A stretch of 7,110 bases of DNA, taken from Bifidobacterium breve (GTDB lineage: Bacteria; Bacteroidota; Bacteroidia; Cytophagales; UBA9547). Of this stretch, positions 1-4,733 are shown one piece after another (the stretch's first letter is position 1; the number at the start of each line of letters is the position of its first letter). Location: positions 1-7,110 of the forward strand of contig CALPQG020000129.1 in the NCBI GenBank assembly GCA_943325655.2, read 5' to 3'. The notes under the pieces were generated by a model. The model was not told the DNA's origin, ran no database searches, and saw only the letters and a program-made list of their open reading frames with translations. Both the position numbers and the translations under genes were made by a program.

Positions 1-9
1 CCCCCCCCC
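1..9. repeat. Poly-C homopolymer at the window edge (poly-G on the coding strand)
   Basis: Nine consecutive C occupy positions 1-9 and the run may continue outside the window. It lies inside the signal-peptide region of the minus-strand gene, from codon 19 onward. Such a run could slip and switch the reading frame. It could equally be the ragged end of a contig, since poly-G read artefacts are common at contig ends. Confidence 0.8.
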
Positions 10-64
10 ATAAAGCACTGAAAATCAGTGTACTAAATGCGGTTTTTAAGAATTGTTTTTTCAT
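1..64 (-). CDS. N-terminus of an exported protein, cut by the window edge
   Basis: Reading leftwards from an ATG at 64-62, the open frame runs off the window after 21 codons. The peptide starts MKKQFLKTAFSTLIFSALW and then enters a glycine run. Two lysines, a third lysine at residue 7 and a hydrophobic stretch at about residues 8-18 give the layout of a Sec signal peptide, so the product is probably secreted or membrane-anchored. No mature domain is visible and the function cannot be given. A strong Bacteroidota-type promoter lies 51 nt upstream of the start codon (115-145), which supports a real gene start. The glycine codons come from a run of at least nine G on the coding strand. If that run is an assembly artefact, the frame beyond residue 18 is unreliable. 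Confidence 0.6.
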   Translation of the reverse strand, partial: MKKQFLKTAFSTLIFSALWGG

Positions 65-114
65 AGTGATGAATGGTTTTTGATTTTTTTTGTTAGGGTT
101 ATATGTTAATCAAA

Positions 115-145
115 CAAACTTAAACTTTATTTTCTTATTTTCAAA
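115..145 (-). promoter_or_regulatory. Bacteroidota-type promoter for the leftward exported-protein gene
   Basis: On the minus strand there is TTTG (145-142), exactly 19 bp of spacer, then TAAGTTTG (122-115). This matches the known Bacteroidota sigma-A consensus TTTG/TAnnTTTG at -33/-7. The start codon follows 51 nt downstream of the -7 box (first base at 64). The far edge of the heptamer array is only 21 bp upstream of the -33 element, so the array could modulate this promoter. Confidence 0.6.
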
Positions 146-166
146 ATTACAAGAAGAATAGGTGTG

Positions 167-410
167 GTACAGGGTACAGGGTACAGAGTACAGGGTATTA
201 AGTACAGAGTATTAAGTATTAAGTACAAAGTACTGGGTACAGGGTACAGGGTACAGGGTATTAAGTACAGAGTACAGGGTACAGAGTACAGGGTATTAAG
301 TACAAAGTACAAAGTATTAAGTATTAAGTACAAGTACAGGGTACAGGGTACAGGGTACAGGGTATTAAGTACAAGGTATTAAGTACAAAGTACAGGGTAC
401 AAAGTACTAG
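167..410. repeat. Array of 35 short tandem heptamers (GTA-N4)
   Basis: Thirty-five head-to-tail units all start with GTA, and every unit is 7 bp except one 6-bp unit at 328-333. I count 13 GTACAGG, 9 GTATTAA, 5 GTACAAA and 4 GTACAGA. The singletons are GTACTGG, GTACAAG, GTACTAG and the short GTACAA. A further degenerate unit, GTAACCA, follows at 411-417. The order is not random: 167-264 (14 units) and 265-368 (15 units) are copies of one block, differing by three substitutions, a 1-nt deletion and one extra unit. There are no unique spacers, so this is not CRISPR. Long open frames across it arise because a 7-bp period reads as a 7-residue repeat in every frame. Heptameric STRR repeats are known in cyanobacteria; the role here is unknown. 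Confidence 0.95.
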
Positions 411-450
411 GTAACCAAGGCGTTAAGTTAAATAATTTTGATACTTTAAA

Positions 451-488
451 ATCCGTGAAAATCTGCTTAATCCGCCAAATCTGTGTTC
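451..488. repeat. Degenerate ATCYG short repeat
   Basis: Four imperfect units of 9-10 bp start at 451 (ATCCGTGAAA), 461 (ATCTGCTTA), 470 (ATCCGCCAA) and 479 (ATCTGTGTTC). They share the core ATCYG. It resembles a decayed low-copy intergenic repeat; no function can be assigned. Confidence 0.45.
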
Positions 489-569
489 AATTTTGTTTTT
501 TATACTTTGTCAAAGAATAGAACTCCAGAAACCTTTCATGGACAAATTTACATCATTCACCCAAAATGA

Positions 570-610
570 ATTTAACATTTAGCTTCTCATTTTAAATGTA
601 ACTGTTAAAT
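570..610. repeat. AT-rich imperfect inverted repeat
   Basis: ATTTAAC (570-576) pairs with GTTAAAT (604-610), and ATTTA (577-581) pairs with TAAAT (593-597), leaving a 6-nt bulge and an 11-nt loop. All pairs but one are A-T, so stability would be low. It lies 40 bp before the start codon at 650 and could be a leader element or a repeat relic. Confidence 0.4.
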
Positions 611-649
611 TGCCAATTCAAAATTGACATCCGAAAAAAAACAAATAAT

Positions 650-1126
650 ATGCAAATCTCAGAAGAAACCATAGAGAAAATATTGGACCTGTTGTATGAC
701 AGCGATGAGGCCAAAGCCAATGCCATCATGGAACAAATGGGCAAAAACCAGCCTGTAATTCTCTCTTATATCATGCAAATGGCGGAAGAATTAGAGAAAA
801 CAGAAGAGCGTGAAACCTTATTATTCTTAGCCGTATTGGTATGGAAATCATTCCACGAAACCTTTGGCGATTTACCTGAAGTAGGCGAAGAAGCCTTAAA
901 AAAAGCGGAAGATGATCTTTTCCTAAAAATGGAAATGTTAGAAAAAACAAAAGATGCCGATGCGGTAGTAGCTGATGAAAAACAACCTGTGCTGATGGGT
1001 TTTATTGCAGGTGAAGTATTTGCAGACAAAGCCGAAAGCCTTAGTCCGGAAGAACACAAATCAGTGGCGGTACACCTCACTTCTTTGCAAGTAATTACAG
1101 ATACGTTGCAAAGCGTTGCATTTTAA
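650..1126 (+). CDS. Acidic helical protein of unknown function, 158 residues
   Basis: I do not recognise this family. The protein has no signal peptide or membrane segment and is probably cytoplasmic. It is strongly acidic, with about 34 Asp/Glu against about 14 Lys/Arg. It looks almost entirely helical, with a charged segment around residues 44-55 (EELEKTEERE), a hydrophobic one at about 57-66, and a second charged stretch around 80-105. No catalytic or metal-binding motif stands out. The coding pattern is convincing: an ATG start, balanced composition and a natural TAA stop. No Shine-Dalgarno is visible, which is usual in Bacteroidota. The final Ala-Phe-stop codons lie inside the first copy of a 52-bp tandem repeat, so the C-terminus may have been altered by repeat insertion. 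Neighbouring pepP is on the same strand but 194 bp away. Confidence 0.8.
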   Translation: MQISEETIEKILDLLYDSDEAKANAIMEQMGKNQPVILSYIMQMAEELEKTEERETLLFLAVLVWKSFHETFGDLPEVGEEALKKAEDDLFLKMEMLEKTKDADAVVADEKQPVLMGFIAGEVFADKAESLSPEEHKSVAVHLTSLQVITDTLQSVAF

Positions 1127-1222
1127 ATTTTGAATTTTAAATTTTGAATGAAACATGCAACTTCATCTTCAATTTTAAATTTTGAATTTTAAATGTTAAA
1201 TGAAACATGCAATTTCTTCTTC
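1119..1222. repeat. 52-bp tandem duplication overlapping a stop codon
   Basis: Copy 1 (1119-1170) and copy 2 (1171-1222) match at 47 of 52 positions. Each has an AT-rich first half built of TTTTAAATTTTGAATTTT-like units, then AATGAAACATGCAA and a pyrimidine-rich end (TCTTC). The last two codons and stop of the upstream gene (1119-1126) fall inside copy 1, while copy 2 is wholly intergenic. Confidence 0.85.
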
Positions 1223-1226
1223 AATT

Positions 1227-1250
1227 TTGAATTTTGATTTGAAAATTCAA
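1227..1250. repeat. Perfect AT-rich hairpin
   Basis: TTGAATTTT (1227-1235), a 6-nt loop (1236-1241) and AAAATTCAA (1242-1250) form a perfect 9-bp stem. It marks the point where the repeat family switches orientation, from TTTTGAATTTT-type on the left to AAAATTCAACATTA-type on the right. With only one G-C pair per arm and no following T-run it is a poor terminator candidate. Confidence 0.6.
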
Positions 1251-1318
1251 CATTAAAAATTCAACATTAATTATAACGTTTTTTGAATTCAAAATTCAAC
1301 ATTAAAAATTCAACATTA
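1242..1318. repeat. Four identical 14-bp repeats in the pepP leader
   Basis: AAAATTCAACATTA occurs without mismatch at 1242, 1256, 1291 and 1305, as two adjacent pairs. The pairs form 28-bp direct repeats 49 bp apart, separated by 1270-1290. The last copy ends two bases before the pepP ATG, so the ribosome-loading region of pepP is made of this repeat. No clear TAnnTTTG box reading toward pepP was found here. Confidence 0.85.
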
Positions 1319-1320
1319 CA

Positions 1321-2610
1321 ATGAAATACCTTCCTATCAATGCGGCATTATTTACCCTGAATAGAAAAAACTTAGCGGCGCAATTGCCCCCTAAAGCCAT
1401 TGCGGTATTTAATTCTAACGACATCATGCCGACCAATGCGGATGGAAGTATGGGTTTCAGGCAAAACAATGACCTGTTCTATTTAAGTGGCATAGACCAA
1501 GAAGAAAGCATATTGGTCATATTTCCATCAGCCAAAGATCCGAAATTCAGGGAGGTATTGTTCATCAAAGAAACCAGTGAATTGATGGCGGTTTGGGAAG
1601 GTCATAAATTCACTAAAAAAGAAGCACAAGAAATTTCAGGCATTGCTACGATTATATGGACTAAAGATTTTGACAATATATTGCCAAGTTTGGTTTTTGA
1701 AGCAACAACCATCTATTTAAATACCAACGAACATGTTAGGTCAGGCAATGAAGTAGCAACCAGGGATGCGAGGTTTATCAAAGCATGTCAGCAAAAATAC
1801 CCGCTGCATCAATATGGTCGTCTAGCGCCTATCATGCAACAATTAAGGGCGATTAAATCTGAATGGGAAATAGGCTTGATGCAAGAAGCATGTAACATTA
1901 CCGAAAAAGCCTTTAGGCGTATCCTTGGTTTTGTGAAGCCCAATGTGTGGGAATTTGAGATCGAAGCCGAATTGATGCACGAAATTTTGCGCAACAGAAG
2001 TACAGGCCCTGCTTATCACCCCATCATTGCCTCGGGTGCCAATGCTTGTATTTTGCATTATGTAGAAAACAACCAGCAATGCAAAGACGGCGATTTGATT
2101 TTGTTAGACTTGGGGGCTGAATACGCCAATTATGCATCCGACATGAGCAGAACCATTCCGGTCAATGGCAAATTTTCGCCACGCCAAAAAGCGGTTTACA
2201 ACGCTGTATTAAGGGTAATGAAACAAGCGGTGAACATGTTGGTGGTAGGCAATACGCTGGAAAAATACCATCAAGAAGTGGGTAAATTGATGCAAGAAGA
2301 AATGATTCAATTGAATTTATTGGACCGCAAAGAAGTGGAAAATCAAGATGAAAAAAATCCGCTTTACAAAAAGTACTTCATGCATGGCACCTCTCATTTT
2401 TTAGGCCTCGACACCCATGATGTGGGCGACCGTCAACGTGCTTTCGAAGCGGGTATGGTGTTCACTTGCGAGCCAGGCATTTACATCAAAGAAGAAGGAT
2501 TAGGCATCAGGATTGAGAACAATTATTTAATCACAAACAGCCAAGCCATTGATCTCATGAAAAACATCCCTATTGAGGCAGAAGAAATTGAAGCATTGAT
2601 GAAAAAATAA
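1321..2610 (+). CDS. pepP: Aminopeptidase P family (M24B) metallopeptidase
   Basis: This enzyme removes an N-terminal residue from peptides with proline in the second position, using a two-metal (usually manganese) centre. An N-terminal aminopeptidase-P domain (about residues 1-155; note RQNNDLFYLSGIDQEES) is followed by the pita-bread catalytic domain (about 175-429). All expected metal ligands are present: Asp263 (LLDLGAE), Asp274 (ASDMSRT), His359 (GTSHFLGLD), Glu384 (CEPGIYI) and Glu399 (IRIENN). His246 (ILHYVEN) and His366 (LDTHDVG) match the catalytic histidines. At 429 residues it is close to E. coli PepP (about 440) and looks complete. There is no signal peptide, so it is probably cytoplasmic and acts in peptide turnover. 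The ATG at 1321 is preferred because the N-terminal domain begins normally there. Its leader is made of AT-rich repeats and no Shine-Dalgarno is seen. It converges on the downstream minus-strand cluster. Confidence 0.93.
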   Translation: MKYLPINAALFTLNRKNLAAQLPPKAIAVFNSNDIMPTNADGSMGFRQNNDLFYLSGIDQEESILVIFPSAKDPKFREVLFIKETSELMAVWEGHKFTKKEAQEISGIATIIWTKDFDNILPSLVFEATTIYLNTNEHVRSGNEVATRDARFIKACQQKYPLHQYGRLAPIMQQLRAIKSEWEIGLMQEACNITEKAFRRILGFVKPNVWEFEIEAELMHEILRNRSTGPAYHPIIASGANACILHYVENNQQCKDGDLILLDLGAEYANYASDMSRTIPVNGKFSPRQKAVYNAVLRVMKQAVNMLVVGNTLEKYHQEVGKLMQEEMIQLNLLDRKEVENQDEKNPLYKKYFMHGTSHFLGLDTHDVGDRQRAFEAGMVFTCEPGIYIKEEGLGIRIENNYLITNSQAIDLMKNIPIEAEEIEALMKK

Positions 2611-2626
2611 GTTGACTTTCACGCCT

Positions 2627-2671
2627 AGCCTGTTGTTTTCACCTGACACCGCTTCTAAAACGGCTAATTTT
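2627..2671 (+). terminator. Possible terminator after pepP
   Basis: AGCC (2627-2630) pairs with GGCT (2662-2665) and GTTTT (2635-2639) with AAAAC (2657-2661), with a 4-nt bulge and a long loop. AATTTTCT follows. It sits 16 nt after the pepP stop. The broken stem and short T-run make this a weak candidate. Confidence 0.3.
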
Positions 2672-2716
2672 CTATGGAGGAAATGCTACAATTAAAAACC
2701 CCCAAACTCAAGAACA

Positions 2717-2744
2717 GGTACTTTTGTAACATCTTTACAGTACC
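2717..2744. repeat. Stem-loop in the convergent spacer
   Basis: GGTACT (2717-2722) pairs with AGTACC (2739-2744) and GTAA (2726-2729) with TTAC (2735-2738). There is a 3-T bulge on one side and the loop is CATCT. This ten-pair stem is the best hairpin in the spacer. It lacks a T-run on either strand, so it may block exonucleases or act with Rho rather than terminate on its own. Confidence 0.5.
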
Positions 2745-2824
2745 TCATCTTCTCTACCCACAGAAAACCATCTAAAGCCAAATATCATATTGATTTATAC
2801 CATAGTATAGGTGGCATGCTTGTT

Positions 2825-2846
2825 AAAAATGGAGTTTTTAGCCTCC
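2825..2846 (-). terminator. Possible terminator after the SGNH hydrolase gene
   Basis: On the minus strand, GGAG (2846-2843) and CTCC (2834-2831) enclose an 8-nt loop and are followed by ATTTTT (2830-2825). It starts 19 nt past the TGA stop. The stem is only 4 bp, so confidence is low. Confidence 0.3.
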
Positions 2847-2865
2847 TTCCGAAAAAACCACTCAC

Positions 2866-3477
2866 TCACACCATCATTTCCATCACGTCACTTTTAAAAC
2901 TATCCACCCAAAGTTGGTACATTTCCCCTGAAGGATGCAAACCATCTACAGCAAGTAAGTTTGGGAAACCTAAACCCTGGCGTGAAAGACCCGTGATGTT
3001 AAAGAATTTTACTCCATGCATTTGTGCGCACGCTTTACAAATACCATTGTATAAATTGATCTCTTGGCTGATTTTCAATTGATGCGCTTGCCCAAAAGGC
3101 GTATAGCCATAATCAGGAATGGACACTACAAATACTTTATGCGCATTTCCTTTTGCCAAATGAATCGCCATACCTAGCAATCGGGTAAACTCCGTTTTAA
3201 ATACCTCAATATCCAATCCTCTGTACTGGTTATTGACACCTACCAACAAAGACACCAAATCAAAAGTAGCAGGCAAATTAGCTACTTCAAGAGCTTGCTC
3301 CAATTCATTGGTAGTCCAACCTGTTTGAGCAACAATGGATGGCGCTAAAGCAATATTTTCTTGTTTGAATACTTTTGCCAATAAATATGGAAACGATTGT
3401 GCTTGATCCACCGCTTCACCACAAGTATAGGAATCGCCCAAAGCAAGATAAGAATATGGTGGTTTAATATTTTCCAT
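2866..3477 (-). CDS. Cytoplasmic SGNH/GDSL-family hydrolase
   Basis: This 203-residue protein has the conserved blocks of the SGNH/GDSL esterase-lipase fold: block I LALGDSYTCG with nucleophile Ser16, block II Gly53 (TGWTTNE), block III GVNNQY with Asn82/Asn83, and block V VDGLHPS with Asp178 and His181 completing the triad. The full catalytic set is present, so an active ester hydrolase is expected; the substrate (lipid, acyl-thioester or sugar ester) cannot be told. No signal peptide is visible. I chose the ATG at 3477 because the fold begins just after it. An in-frame TTG at 3495 would add six residues but overlaps the likely transcription start region. A perfect-match promoter lies just upstream (3497-3527), so the gene can be transcribed separately from the methyltransferase gene 38 bp upstream. 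The stop is TGA. Confidence 0.88.
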   Translation of the reverse strand: MENIKPPYSYLALGDSYTCGEAVDQAQSFPYLLAKVFKQENIALAPSIVAQTGWTTNELEQALEVANLPATFDLVSLLVGVNNQYRGLDIEVFKTEFTRLLGMAIHLAKGNAHKVFVVSIPDYGYTPFGQAHQLKISQEINLYNGICKACAQMHGVKFFNITGLSRQGLGFPNLLAVDGLHPSGEMYQLWVDSFKSDVMEMMV

Positions 3478-3496
3478 AAATGTGATTTTGCTCAAC

Positions 3497-3527
3497 CAAA
3501 TTTAAAATTCAAAATTTAACATTCAAA
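3497..3527 (-). promoter_or_regulatory. Bacteroidota-type promoter for the SGNH hydrolase gene
   Basis: On the minus strand there is TTTG (3527-3524), exactly 19 bp, then TAAATTTG (3504-3497), matching the TTTG/TAnnTTTG consensus. The ATG at 3477 follows 19 nt after the -7 box, implying a short leader. The -33 element overlaps the 3' end and downstream edge of the methyltransferase gene (stop 3518-3516). Both boxes lie in AT-rich repeat sequence, so a chance match is more likely here than in ordinary DNA. Confidence 0.5.
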
Positions 3528-3533
3528 ATTACC
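3499..3533. repeat. Third location of the AT-rich intergenic repeat family
   Basis: The run contains TTTAAAATTCAAAATTTAAC and then ATTCAAAATTAC. It closely resembles the pepP-leader repeats (AAAATTCAACATTA) and the 52-bp repeat. It overlaps the last codons and stop of the methyltransferase gene. Confidence 0.6.
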
Positions 3534-4730
3534 TAAATTAGTTTTCTCACAGACAATCACCACCAAACTACTGTCTATCAAAGTAGTGAAAAACAAGTAA
3601 ACCTCTCCCCCATCTTTGATATTGGTCATTTTTCTAAGTTCGGCCGTGGAATAAGGAAAATTTCTAGTAGTAATATTTGCCTTAGCAGGTAAAGCTAGTT
3701 TTTTGAGTTGATTTTTAGAAAAAGGCAACACTGAATTCACTTTAAATTTACGTCCTGGAAAATCGTTTCTCAGCGATTCGGACGTGTATAGATGTGAATT
3801 TGGATGCAGTTTGTGTAATTCAAAAGTATGCGCCACAGATTTAAACGCGCCTGATTTTAATATTGCAGCATTGGGTTCATATAAAAAATCCAAAGGAGTG
3901 CCATAAGCCACTTCAACAAATGTTTCTTCACTTTTCTGAAAAGTAAACACCTCCGTATTGTCATTGTTTTTCAAATTGACCGCCTGAATTTCAACGGGTT
4001 TAACCCAATCTTTCTGAAGTAAAAAAAGCAATTCTTTGCATTCATTCTCTACCGCAACCACAAACACTTTACACAGATGTGACAAACTTTTTTTCGCCAA
4101 ATCTATGTCCAGTAAAGGAGAACATTTCAGTAAAATCTGGTTTGTTTTTGTCCAAAGCAAAGGCAATATTTCTTCGATATTGGGTTCACAATCGGCCAGG
4201 CGAAATACTTTTTGAGTTTCTTTTCTCCTCGCCGGATCGAGGTAAATGCAATCGTAATGCAGGGTTGATTTTGACAAATATGCTACGCCATCCTCATTGA
4301 TCACCTGCACATTGTCACAACCCAATGCTTTAAAATTATGCCTTGCAAGTTGGGATAAATGGGCCTGTTGTTCTAAATAATAGACCGTTTCAAATTGTTT
4401 GGAAAAGGCCCAGTCGTCTACCCCAAAACCACCTGTTAAATCTATAAAATTCTTTCCGGAGACCAAACTTGCTTTAAAAATAGCAGTCAATTCCGAAGAA
4501 CATTGTTCCATAGAAATCCTTGCCGGGAAAACCACATGTGAAGCAGCGAACCAATGTGGAAGTTTGAATTTGGCTTTTTGTCGGCCTTCTAATTGTTCGG
4601 CCAACAAGGCCACCTGAGAATGTGCCTGATTTTTCAGTAAAAACTGATAAACATCTTGAGATGGATTGACCAATAATAGCCTTTGTACCTCTTCTGACAG
4701 TACAAGTTGGATATAAGTCATACTATCCAT
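3516..4730 (-). CDS. Class I SAM-dependent methyltransferase, THUMP-like / PG_1098 type
   Basis: This 404-residue protein has an N-terminal helical region (about 1-90), a Rossmann methyltransferase core with SAM-binding motif I FIDLTGGFGVDD (95-106) and a DPARR motif (165-169, in YLDPARRKE), then a C-terminal part ending in the conserved KANITTRNFPYSTAELRK (350-367). This arrangement is that of the Bacteroidota family named after PG_1098, with a THUMP-like C-terminal domain. THUMP-type domains bind RNA, so an RNA methylation role is an inference; the substrate is unknown. The start at 4730 lies 3 nt after the lptF/G stop (TGA TCA ATG), so the two are almost certainly co-transcribed and translationally coupled. 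An internal ATG at 4721 is possible. The last residues (about GNFEC) are encoded by AT-rich repeat sequence, suggesting the original C-terminus was replaced. Confidence 0.88.
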   Translation of the reverse strand: MDSMTYIQLVLSEEVQRLLLVNPSQDVYQFLLKNQAHSQVALLAEQLEGRQKAKFKLPHWFAASHVVFPARISMEQCSSELTAIFKASLVSGKNFIDLTGGFGVDDWAFSKQFETVYYLEQQAHLSQLARHNFKALGCDNVQVINEDGVAYLSKSTLHYDCIYLDPARRKETQKVFRLADCEPNIEEILPLLWTKTNQILLKCSPLLDIDLAKKSLSHLCKVFVVAVENECKELLFLLQKDWVKPVEIQAVNLKNNDNTEVFTFQKSEETFVEVAYGTPLDFLYEPNAAILKSGAFKSVAHTFELHKLHPNSHLYTSESLRNDFPGRKFKVNSVLPFSKNQLKKLALPAKANITTRNFPYSTAELRKMTNIKDGGEVYLFFTTLIDSSLVVIVCEKTNLGNFEC

Positions 4731-4733
4731 TGA

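Larger units (their letters stand above)
418..649. other. Gene-free spacer upstream of the 158-residue gene
   Basis: I see no convincing reading frame here. The stretch holds a decayed ATCYG repeat (451-488), an AT-rich hairpin (570-610) and a fragment resembling the AT-rich repeats further along (615-630, AATTCAAAATTGACAT). A TAATTTTG at 433-440 fits the -7 box of a rightward promoter but has no matching -33 element. The promoter of the downstream gene is therefore unresolved. Confidence 0.5.
2611..2865. other. Gene-free spacer between convergent genes
   Basis: This stretch separates the ends of pepP (plus strand) and the SGNH hydrolase gene (minus strand). It contains three stem-loop candidates, annotated separately, and no credible gene. 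A GGAGG six bases before an ATG at 2683 opens only a 30-codon frame. Confidence 0.6.

Noticed and set aside
127..382. Open frames on both strands across the heptamer array, encoding tyrosine- and leucine-rich repeats
   Set aside because: They arise because a 7-bp unit gives a 7-residue period with few stops. Start codons lie at or outside the array edges and composition is that of the repeat, not of a protein.
167..410. CRISPR array
   Set aside because: Units are 7 bp and directly adjacent with no unique spacers, and no cas genes are nearby.
433..440. TAATTTTG as the promoter of the 158-residue gene
   Set aside because: It fits the -7 box, but no TTTG lies 19-21 bp upstream, and the leader would be about 200 nt long.
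766..1080. 104-residue minus-strand frame inside the 158-residue gene
   Set aside because: It is antisense to a better frame, is serine-rich in the manner of shadow frames, and has no promoter or recognisable motif.
2683..2775. 30-codon frame preceded by GGAGG
   Set aside because: The Shine-Dalgarno match is tempting, but Bacteroidota rarely depend on it. The peptide is short with no recognisable features and the frame lies in a convergent spacer.
2760..2965. Similarity between ACCATCTAAAGC in the spacer and ACCATCTACAGC in the hydrolase gene, suggesting a partial duplication
   Set aside because: The match covers about a dozen bases only and does not extend on either side, so chance is the simpler explanation.
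2816..3082. 88-residue plus-strand frame
   Set aside because: It runs antisense through the SGNH hydrolase, whose catalytic blocks clearly define the true strand.
3478..3495. TTG start giving the SGNH hydrolase six more residues
   Set aside because: The ATG at 3477 directly precedes the conserved fold, and the likely transcription start falls within or next to the extension.
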